Source: an uncultured Microbulbifer sp. (GTDB lineage Bacteria > Pseudomonadota > Gammaproteobacteria > Pseudomonadales > Cellvibrionaceae). From it: DNA of 32,183 bases. Both the position numbers and the translations under genes were made by a program. The notes under the pieces are model-generated. The model did no database searches, had not been told where the DNA came from, and saw only the letters and a list, made by a program, of their open reading frames with translations. Location: the NCBI RefSeq assembly GCF_947498635.1, contig NZ_CANMKV010000045.1, positions 1 to 32,183 on the forward strand, given 5' to 3'. Below are positions 25,892 to 32,183 of this stretch, piece by piece (position 1 is the first letter of the stretch; the number at the start of each line of letters is the position of its first letter).

Positions 25892-25919
25892 TCTAGATTG
25901 TTAATCTAGAACATTTTTT
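25892..25919 (+). terminator. Terminator-like hairpin before the 214-residue protein gene
   Basis: TCTAGATT (25892-25899) pairs perfectly with AATCTAGA (25903-25910) around a GTT loop, and a run of six T (25914-25919) follows after three bases. The stem is AT-rich, so the terminator may be weak. It lies between the 60-codon ORF and the gene at 25963 and could also act as an attenuator for the latter. Confidence 0.55.
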
Positions 25920-25962
25920 AAGAAAAGTTTCAGTCGCTCGATATAGACAAGGAGAACAAACC

Positions 25963-26607
25963 ATGCCCAACATTGTCCGGAATCGTACTGTCGCCACCAG
26001 CAGCAATGACATGCTGGCTGATTTAAGCGCCGCTCTGGGAGTCACTCAAGCCAATATGCGCTGCATTGGCGTGATGATACAAGCAGGAAAAACTCTAACG
26101 TCATTAAGCAACATAAAGAAGACGATCGGAGGCGGGCACGTTTCACCATTTGTAGTGAACGCAAATGGCCTACAGAGCTGGGATGAAGTTTGTGATAGTA
26201 GTTGGCAAACCTGGGCGCAAAACTCGGCAACAGGTCAAACTCACAACACAGTCAATGATGTTATGTTCTACCCAAGCTCAGCCAACGACATCACAATTTA
26301 CGTTCATCCTGCAACAGATACCGAGGTAGCCACCGTCGTTAACAGAGCTCAACAACTATTGAATGCCACCAGTCTGGTTTACAATCACAAGCCAACACTA
26401 ACCTCCAACTTCCCAACTTCCGGAGATTGCGTCACAAAGAGCGCCTGGGTAATGGAAGCATTTTCCTACTCCAAACCCATGCAAGGCGCAGTGACGCCAT
26501 GGGGACAAGCCGTTATCTATGAAGCCTATACATCTCCGGTGAACTTCATGAGTAGCTGGGTTAAAATTAAAAACAAAGGCTGCAAACTTGGAGTAATGGG
26601 AATATAG
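25963..26607 (+). CDS. Unrecognised 214-residue protein
   Basis: A good ribosome binding site (AAGGAG, 8 bases before the ATG) makes this a real gene. I do not recognise the family. The protein is rich in Ser, Thr and Asn, low in charge, has no signal peptide or transmembrane span, and contains four cysteines (in MRCIGV, DEVCDSS, SGDCVTK and KGCKLGV). Aromatic residues are concentrated in the middle and C-terminal parts (WDEVCDSSWQTW, AVTPWGQAVIYEAY, FMSSWVKI). The look is of a soluble, mostly beta protein such as a lectin, toxin or secreted effector exported by a non-Sec route, but this is only an impression. It stands alone, with a terminator-like hairpin before it and a long stem-loop after it. 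Confidence 0.7.
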   Translation: MPNIVRNRTVATSSNDMLADLSAALGVTQANMRCIGVMIQAGKTLTSLSNIKKTIGGGHVSPFVVNANGLQSWDEVCDSSWQTWAQNSATGQTHNTVNDVMFYPSSANDITIYVHPATDTEVATVVNRAQQLLNATSLVYNHKPTLTSNFPTSGDCVTKSAWVMEAFSYSKPMQGAVTPWGQAVIYEAYTSPVNFMSSWVKIKNKGCKLGVMGI

Positions 26608-26652
26608 TCAGCGCAAGTTAAGCGCAACAATCTGAAGGCCTATCCCCAGTGA

Positions 26653-26693
26653 CCCGACAATGAATATGCTGAATACCAATCTTCATTGTCGGG
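26653..26693. other. Perfect 12-bp stem-loop after the 214-residue protein gene
   Basis: CCCGACAATGAA (26653-26664) and TTCATTGTCGGG (26682-26693) pair perfectly around a 17-nt loop, 45 bp past the stop codon. There is no T-run on either side. It could be a 3' stabilising hairpin, a factor-dependent terminator or a mobile repeat. Confidence 0.5.
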
Positions 26694-26782
26694 ATACCAA
26701 CGCCCACTCGAACGCAGATGATCCAGTGCTATAGTTATCTCACCGATAGCACAACGCTAATCCACTACCGGAGTTACCTGCA

Positions 26783-27052
26783 ATGATCTACTTATTCATG
26801 CGCGCCAAATTGAAAGACTTTGATAAGTGGAAAACGGTTCTCACAGATTTTATGCCTACCCTCGAAGAAATGGGAGCCACCGATACATCCATTTATCGGG
26901 ATGTGGACAATCCGAGTGATATTACCGTTATTCACAAATTTCCCTCAAAAGAGAAAGCTGAGGCATTCGTTAACAGCCCTGCGTTACATAAATCCCGAAA
27001 AAAAGCTGAGGTGGTTGGTACGCCTGAGATTTGGTACACTGAAAAATTATAA
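26783..27052 (+). CDS. ABM-like dimeric alpha/beta-barrel protein
   Basis: This 89-residue protein has the ferredoxin-like alpha+beta pattern of the antibiotic biosynthesis monooxygenase (ABM)/DABB superfamily: strand MIYLFMRAKLKDFDKWKTVL, a middle strand ending GATDTSIYRDVDNPSDITVIHKF (key SIYRDVDNP and ITVIHKFPS), helix KEKAEAFVNSPALHKSRKKA and a last strand EIWYTEKL. Such proteins dimerise and either oxidise small aromatics or have no known activity. GGAG lies 9 bases before the ATG. It is probably a single-gene transcript. Confidence 0.7.
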   Translation: MIYLFMRAKLKDFDKWKTVLTDFMPTLEEMGATDTSIYRDVDNPSDITVIHKFPSKEKAEAFVNSPALHKSRKKAEVVGTPEIWYTEKL

Positions 27053-27396
27053 ACACATTAATTTTTCACAAAGGACTCCAAAATTAATGGGTCCCACATC
27101 AGCAGGAAAAAACCCTACTTAATCCTCACCTAAATATTATTTTACACACTTAAGTCAAGCAGTTCGCAGAGCAAGCTCAGATCTGAGTTTTTTTCTCTCT
27201 GCTCACTCGACCTGTCCTGGTCAGCCGTGGGGCGCCTCTATTTATGGGTAAACCCCGGAAAAGCCCTGAGCACTGGGTATGGAAAAGTCATTGACTGACA
27301 GCTTTAAAACTCAGAATATAATTTTCAATTACAGATTCTCAGAAGCTCCCTGAAAAGAACAGAATGAAATGACTTGCTCGTCACGCCAACTGATAA
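27053..27396. other. 344-bp intergenic region with a weak terminator candidate
   Basis: No gene is seen. The 12-bp palindrome CTCAGATCTGAG (27176-27187) is followed by seven T residues, which may be a weak terminator for the plus-strand ABM-like gene. The remainder lacks convincing signals; the esterase gene converges from the right. Confidence 0.4.
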
Positions 27397-28269
27397 CTAT
27401 AGCATTCCCCACCGATCTTGATAGATCCACCTGAGACCCTTCGCTAATCCAACCGGGAATGTTGAGTAATGATCAGCCCCGCTTACTATTTCATCTTCAA
27501 GATGAAAATCTTGTAATTTTCTCGACCTTAAACGCGCAACAAACTTCCTATGCCCGCTGACCATATCATTTCGCACCCTGTCATTCTCAGTAGTTTCTAG
27601 AGCACCCGTCGCTAAATATACATTAGCATTCAGGGAAGTGTGCGTTCTTGAGTACGCTTCCTCAAGGTCAAAAATTATTTCATTTTTATACCAAAGCGAT
27701 GGACTTGTTAGGATATAGCTGGAAAATAATTCAGGCTTGGTCAATAATACCCAGGCACCAAAAGACCCCCCAAGAGATTGCCCCACCAAGATTCTTCTAG
27801 AGGAGCTGGCCCGATAGTTTTCCTCAACAAACGGAATAACTTCATCCTCAATAAACCTCAAATACTCTGGCGCACCTCCAGTTTTATAGCGCTTCCAACG
27901 TGGATCCAAAACAGGAGTGAGATCTCGAACCCGGCTAAATTGACCATTTTCGCCATGGGCAAAAGCGATACCAACCATTATCGACTTATCCATACTTTTC
28001 AAGTGTGCGATACCAGCAGCCACCTTAAAAGTATAGGGCCCGTCATTAAGGTATAGTACAGGATATATTTTCCCTGTATTTTTCCTCTCGGAGTACCCTG
28101 ATGGGGTTTTAATGTATATATCATATTTACGCCCCAGTATTTTTGACTGAATTGTAAATATTTTACCCCCCTCTATTTCAAAATTTTTCGATTCCCGAAC
28201 CACAACCTCTTCAGCCGCGACCTGAAAATATGAAAAGAAAATTACCACCGTGAACACAAACCTAAACAT
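27397..28269 (-). CDS. Secreted alpha/beta hydrolase, putative esterase (Fes/IroE-like)
   Basis: This 290-residue protein has a signal peptide (FVFTVVIFFSYFQVAAEE). The body is a PF00756-type esterase: KYDIYIKTPSGYSE, then YPVLYLNDGPYTF, the nucleophile elbow GQSLGGSFGAW (S165), the SPSLWYKN element, GALETTENDR with a likely acidic triad member, and GADHYSTFP with H267. Relatives include IroE-like siderophore esterases and other carboxyl esterases. The enzyme is probably periplasmic. It lies 200 bp downstream of the M23 gene on the same strand, and could be a separate unit. The start at 28269 is preceded by TAGAGG. Confidence 0.85.
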   Translation of the reverse strand: MFRFVFTVVIFFSYFQVAAEEVVVRESKNFEIEGGKIFTIQSKILGRKYDIYIKTPSGYSERKNTGKIYPVLYLNDGPYTFKVAAGIAHLKSMDKSIMVGIAFAHGENGQFSRVRDLTPVLDPRWKRYKTGGAPEYLRFIEDEVIPFVEENYRASSSRRILVGQSLGGSFGAWVLLTKPELFSSYILTSPSLWYKNEIIFDLEEAYSRTHTSLNANVYLATGALETTENDRVRNDMVSGHRKFVARLRSRKLQDFHLEDEIVSGADHYSTFPVGLAKGLRWIYQDRWGML

Positions 28270-28469
28270 ACAACCTCTACCTTTATTAATCTTAAAATAA
28301 TGCTTATCCGTCCTGACGCATTAAATTGAGGAAAACCACACAAAGGAATCCTACAAAAACACTCAGAAACTAGATAGCCCCGAAATCTAAGAGGAACAGC
28401 TAATGACTGGCTTAATCGAGAGATTGCTCGGCTCACACTGACCCAGCGATATCCTCCCTAGAACAGCGA

Positions 28470-29843
28470 CTACCTATAAACACTCAAATCATTATTAACA
28501 TGATCGATATGCTTATAAAAAACCTCCAGTGCTTTTCCCGTTAAATTATTTGAAGCTGGAAGATCCAATCCAAGAGGATCTATTGCCTTACCATTTTTAT
28601 GAACTTCATAGTGCAGATGCCGACCCTGAACTCTACCCGTAGCACCCAAGAAGCCTATCACCTGCCCTTGCTCCACTGTTACACCCGATTTAATGCCTTT
28701 CGCATAACCCTTCAGGTGCGCATAAATAGTTTGAATACCTGATCTATGACCAATTCGGATATAATTCCCAAAACTACCAAAGTAAGAAGCCCTCTCTACT
28801 ATTCCATCTCCAGCGGCCAGTATGGGAGTCCCCAATGGCGCACCGAAATCTAATCCATTATGCATTCTGGTATACCCCAGAACGGGATGTTTACGCCTAC
28901 CATAATAGGAAGATAACCGTGCATTCTCTAGTGGAGTTTTCATTAGAAAGCTCCTCGAACTTTTCCCATCAGGGTGGTAGTAATCAACGCTTCCAGACTT
29001 TTCATCTTGATATCGGTAAAGTGTCACTATGCTATTCGCCAATGCCAATTCCGCAAACTTGATGGAATGAAAAATTTCACTGCCATCTATGTCGTCCCGC
29101 ACTGTGTTATAGAACACAGTGAATTGATCACCAGAGAGAATCTCACGTTGAAAATCTATTTCATAACTTAGAATCTCATTCAACTTTGCTAAAGCTGCAT
29201 GAGATAAACCAAGCCTTAGCCCGGTATTATAGAAACTCCCGGCAATCTCACCTTCAACATAATGGCTCTGCAAGGTGGTTGAACTCTTATACTTTACAGC
29301 GAAAAACCCCTGACCGCCCCTCTTAACCTCAAGTCTCTCTGCAAATCCCAAGCTTACACGAATACTCTGAAACCGTGATCGCCCATCAAATACCAAGCGA
29401 AATCTCTCCCCAACCGCTAGAGTATTCACATCGAGGTACTTTGATAAGATCCGCACAACTGTAATAGCATCCTCACGCACGATCATATTTTCAGCCAGCA
29501 AGGATAGTAGGCCTTGATTTTTAGAAAGAAAAACATCCTTTTCCAAATCAACCGCATTCACTGTGGCAACAGCAGTAGCTTGTGATTTTAAAGTATCAAT
29601 AGCCCCTTCAACTAACATTAAAGGAGTTTGATCTGATTCAAAAGATACAATTTTTGATAAAACATCAGTGTTAAACTTATAAATATCTGCACTCTGGGAA
29701 GGAGCTTTCGCCTCCACCAACTTTAGCGACAGAAAAATCCCTAGTAAGATGGCAATAAACTTACGAATCTTTCCTCCATAGACCATTGAATACTGACACG
29801 GAGTCTGCGCATTTAGTACAGATTTAGATTGCAGGTTCTCCAT
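28470..29843 (-). CDS. Secreted M23 (LytM) peptidoglycan endopeptidase
   Basis: This 457-residue protein has a hydrophobic export segment at about residues 28-45 (KFIAILLGIFLSLKLVEAKA). The middle part (about 100-290) resembles the inhibitory/OapA-Csd3-like region of MepM-type proteins. The C-terminal LytM domain is catalytically complete: H328 and D332 (RMHNGLDFG), H376 (IYAHLKG) and H409-x-H411 (GRHLHYE). Such enzymes cut peptide cross-links in peptidoglycan. The ATG at 29843 begins 3 bp after the stop of the M56-M23 gene, so it is co-expressed; a later ATG at 29786 (MVYGGKIRK) would give a more usual signal peptide. Confidence 0.9.
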   Translation of the reverse strand: MENLQSKSVLNAQTPCQYSMVYGGKIRKFIAILLGIFLSLKLVEAKAPSQSADIYKFNTDVLSKIVSFESDQTPLMLVEGAIDTLKSQATAVATVNAVDLEKDVFLSKNQGLLSLLAENMIVREDAITVVRILSKYLDVNTLAVGERFRLVFDGRSRFQSIRVSLGFAERLEVKRGGQGFFAVKYKSSTTLQSHYVEGEIAGSFYNTGLRLGLSHAALAKLNEILSYEIDFQREILSGDQFTVFYNTVRDDIDGSEIFHSIKFAELALANSIVTLYRYQDEKSGSVDYYHPDGKSSRSFLMKTPLENARLSSYYGRRKHPVLGYTRMHNGLDFGAPLGTPILAAGDGIVERASYFGSFGNYIRIGHRSGIQTIYAHLKGYAKGIKSGVTVEQGQVIGFLGATGRVQGRHLHYEVHKNGKAIDPLGLDLPASNNLTGKALEVFYKHIDHVNNDLSVYR

Positions 29844-29846
29844 ACA

Positions 29847-31343
29847 TCAACCAAACCACAGGGACAATAAATGCTCAGGATTGACTCGCTCACCATGCTC
29901 TATTAATTCAAAGTGAAGGTGAGGACCGGTTACCTTTCCAGAAACACCAACCGTTCCAATTTTCTGACCCGCTTTTACCTTTTGCCCAACCTCTACCTCC
30001 CTAGAATCTAAGTGTGAGTAAAGTGTCTGGGAGTTATCTCCATGATCAATAATAATAATTTTTCCGTAATTCTTATGCTTATAGTGATCGGTTGAAACAA
30101 CAATAACGCCACCAGCAGGTGCCACTATCACCGTCCCCAGCGCTGCTGCGAAATCGGTACCTCGATGCGGATTTTTTCTAATGGAACTCAAATCACCAAA
30201 TTGGCTGCTTACACGGGCATTCTTAATCGGCACTATCCAACCCCCTCCATCAGGACTAGCTGCCGACAAACCAGGATTAACTAAAACTCCACCAACAGTA
30301 AAAAGCAAAGTAAAGAAGATAAGTGATACCCTTAACACTCCCAGCTTCAACTTCTCAGGGGGCGTACCTCCATGTGAAGCATCCATAATATTTATCATTC
30401 TTCTTTTAAAGAAAGAGACCTGGCTGATTGTATCAAATGTTGAAAAAGCGACACCCCCTTTATAGCTAGCAGTCTCCGCGCACTGTCGTAGCGTACGCAA
30501 CATTGCCCGAGCATATATTTTTCCACTCCCAGAAGCAGAGCGCCTCAACACTTGCCGATCGCAGCTAAGCTCAACAGCCCACAGAAATTGCTCTTTAAAC
30601 CACCGAATAAACGGAGCAAACCACAAAAAACAACCCAATATATGAACAGACATGATCAATATCGGGTCACGCCTTTTGATGTGGGTTAGCTCATGCTCAA
30701 TGACTAGCGATTTCTCTCGGGCATCCATCGACATTAAATAGCTTGGCAAAACGAGTTTTAGATTAATTAAACCAAAGACAAATGGTGAGCATTTAGCTTT
30801 GGTAAAAATCACCTCAATATTATTTTTAGCCAGGTAATCATATTGTGACCTGCACAGTAGGTCGCCAACAACCTGCTTATTAAAAACAACTTCACCAGAT
30901 ATCCCCAGCTCATTCGCCAGTCTATACTGCTTTCGAAGCATCAATAGCAGACTTAAAAATACCCCACCAACATATAAAATCATCCAGCAAGCTGCGAAAG
31001 CATCGACACTGTTCAACGTTAGTGTCCTATTTTCCGCTACAGGACTTTCGTTCTGGTTCAGGTCTGGAACTGCAGCAGGTAATACCAGATCATAGCTTAA
31101 CTCAGGAATAAGACGCGCCGCTGAAAGATCTAACCATTGTGCAAGGAAAAATGGCAAGCTAATTACACATAAAGCGCACAGCCAGAAGCTCCGCCAATAA
31201 TGAATAACCCTTAGCTTGGCGCCAGTTAGAGAAATAAAACTACGCACGCAAATATAGATGAAACAGACCCACAAAAGGGTAAAAATAGATACAATTAGAA
31301 GATTGAGTGCATAGGGTGATAGAGAAGATATTATTTCCAGCAT
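29847..31343 (-). CDS. BlaR1-like M56 membrane protease fused to an M23 (LytM) domain
   Basis: This 498-residue protein has three hydrophobic spans before residue 136 (about 11-33, 48-70, 112-136). The M56 zinc protease domain follows, with HELTH (217-221) and the third-ligand segment VELSCDRQVL (E258), then another span (338-356). The C-terminal domain after it, expected to be periplasmic, is an M23 endopeptidase with all residues visible: H393 and D397 (NPHRGTDFAA), H444 (YSHLDS) and H475-x-H477 (GPHLHFE). In BlaR1/MecR1 this position holds the beta-lactam sensor. It follows a BlaI-type gene by 20 bp, so a repressor-cleaving role is likely. M23/M56 proteins are named in databases, but I know of no characterised one. 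Confidence 0.9.
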   Translation of the reverse strand: MLEIISSLSPYALNLLIVSIFTLLWVCFIYICVRSFISLTGAKLRVIHYWRSFWLCALCVISLPFFLAQWLDLSAARLIPELSYDLVLPAAVPDLNQNESPVAENRTLTLNSVDAFAACWMILYVGGVFLSLLLMLRKQYRLANELGISGEVVFNKQVVGDLLCRSQYDYLAKNNIEVIFTKAKCSPFVFGLINLKLVLPSYLMSMDAREKSLVIEHELTHIKRRDPILIMSVHILGCFLWFAPFIRWFKEQFLWAVELSCDRQVLRRSASGSGKIYARAMLRTLRQCAETASYKGGVAFSTFDTISQVSFFKRRMINIMDASHGGTPPEKLKLGVLRVSLIFFTLLFTVGGVLVNPGLSAASPDGGGWIVPIKNARVSSQFGDLSSIRKNPHRGTDFAAALGTVIVAPAGGVIVVSTDHYKHKNYGKIIIIDHGDNSQTLYSHLDSREVEVGQKVKAGQKIGTVGVSGKVTGPHLHFELIEHGERVNPEHLLSLWFG

Positions 31344-31363
31344 ATTAACTCACAACCTCCATT

Positions 31364-31741
31364 TTAATCTTCATCTGGCCAGCTATTTAACATTTCTTGT
31401 AACTCTTCTAATTCCCTCTCATCCATTAACTTGCTATTAGCAAACATGGCGATAGGAAGAGGACCATCCAACTCAAGAACCCGCGTCGCAAAGTCGGTAG
31501 CATATTTGGCAAGTGTCTCGACCTTATCGAGGGCAGCTTTATAAACTTGGATACCGTGCACCTCTGACTGTATTACCAGCGACTTATCACGCATTCTGTC
31601 TAGCGTTTTCCGGGTCGAGGAATAAGACCATTGGAGTTCAAACTTCACCTTTTCATGTATTTCTCGAGCACTTAGTGGGCTTTGCTTCCAAAGTGCTTTC
31701 AGCAAGGAGAGTTCTGAGGGAGAGGGTTTGGTTTCTTTCAT
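31364..31741 (-). CDS. BlaI/MecI-type transcriptional repressor
   Basis: This 125-residue protein has the winged helix of the BlaI/MecI/CopY family (PSPSELSLLKALWKQSPLSAREIHEKV, then WSYSSTRKTLDRMRDKSLV) and a C-terminal dimerisation part. In the bla and mec systems the BlaR1 protease causes its cleavage, which releases the promoter. The following gene encodes the M56 partner, so the pair should form an analogous circuit controlling itself and the M23 gene. The ATG at 31741 matches the family length. An inverted repeat about 50 bp upstream is a candidate operator. Confidence 0.93.
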   Translation of the reverse strand: MKETKPSPSELSLLKALWKQSPLSAREIHEKVKFELQWSYSSTRKTLDRMRDKSLVIQSEVHGIQVYKAALDKVETLAKYATDFATRVLELDGPLPIAMFANSKLMDERELEELQEMLNSWPDED

Positions 31742-32183
31742 TGATTTTCTTCTTATGACTCAAGACGCACAATCGCTACACAAGACACAAGTCTGCGACA
31801 AGTGTCGCAGTCGGTCAAATTGTATGTTTCAGCAAGTATCGACCTGAGACCTGATCATTTTTCAACCAGAGGCTAACAGCTGCAATAGAGCAACTCACAC
31901 CAAAAGACTTATAAGCTACAAACTTTTGGAGGACATCGGGGTAGCCATAGAAGTGATTACGATGAAAGGATAAAGGGGCATAAAGGAAGCTAGCTATGTA
32001 ACAAGCACTTTCAGAGATGAAACGGGCATATCCTGGTAGCTATCTTACCTATTCCCTACTGGGTATAGAGCTCAGCCCAACCAAGACACCAGGGCAACTT
32101 GTAGCAGCTATTAACCCGGCGGACAAATAGTTCTGTTATGCTGCATATTTAATCGATTCATGCCGGAAGTAGGATGCTACACG
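31742..32183. other. 442-bp upstream region of the BlaI-M56/M23 unit
   Basis: It contains the operator candidate at 31793-31810 and must contain the promoter. TTGTCG (on the minus strand, overlapping the inverted repeat) 17 bp from TAGCGA is one possible promoter. The rest, to the end of the window, holds no frame I can support as a gene. Confidence 0.5.
31793..31810. promoter_or_regulatory. Probable BlaI-family operator (inverted repeat)
   Basis: CTGCGACA (31793-31800) and TGTCGCAG (31803-31810) form a perfect 8-bp inverted repeat with AG in the centre. BlaI/MecI dimers bind short dyads with ACA/TGT half-sites, and this one fits. An adjacent shorter dyad, AGAC/GTCT (31783-31794), could extend it. 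Confidence 0.65.

Noticed and set aside
1..32183. CRISPR arrays, tRNA or rRNA genes, prophage or restriction-type defence genes
   Set aside because: I looked on both strands and saw no regularly spaced repeats, no tRNA-like cloverleaf and no hallmark proteins for these.

Overview
The window looks like chromosomal DNA of a Gram-negative gammaproteobacterium. The evidence is a complete lolCDE lipoprotein-release operon, a class II asnS, TonB-dependent receptor sequence, a twin-arginine exported GMC oxidoreductase, and a 2-methylcitrate cluster of the prpB-prpC-acnD-prpF type. A marine Cellvibrionales/Microbulbifer-like source is a guess from overall gene style, not something the sequence proves.

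Left part (1-6240): a possible transposase tail at the very edge; a GNAT acetyltransferase and a DUF4124 protein; a nitroreductase with a LysR regulator; a divergent EamA-type exporter with a clear terminator; a DUF2164 protein; and a 2-oxoglutarate/Fe(II) oxygenase whose 3' end abuts the decayed C-terminal part of a TonB-dependent receptor gene. Middle (6241-12961): a five-gene minus-strand propionate operon (GntR-FCD regulator, prpB, prpC, acnD, prpF). Two ATTGTYGACAAT palindromes lie in front of the regulator and probably provide autoregulation.

Next (13267-22938): a DUF2062 membrane protein; lolC-lolD-lolE; two 544-residue tandem paralogs of the membrane-anchored alpha/beta hydrolase family (Abhydrolase_9) directly upstream of lolC; a small secreted BamE-like protein; and asnS with a strong bidirectional terminator. 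A 25-bp near-repeat lies in front of both lolC and the first hydrolase gene.

Right part (22971-32183) is more AT-rich and accessory in character. It holds a Tat-exported GMC oxidoreductase, a long sparse region with a 60-codon ORF that has a strong ribosome binding site, an unrecognised 214-residue protein, an ABM-like small protein, a secreted esterase, and a three-gene unit: a BlaI-type repressor, a BlaR1-like M56 membrane protease fused to a periplasmic M23 (LytM) domain, and a separate secreted M23 endopeptidase. The last unit is the best candidate for an under-described system. It resembles a bla/mec-style sensing circuit in which the beta-lactam sensor is replaced by a peptidoglycan hydrolase domain and the output is a peptidoglycan hydrolase.
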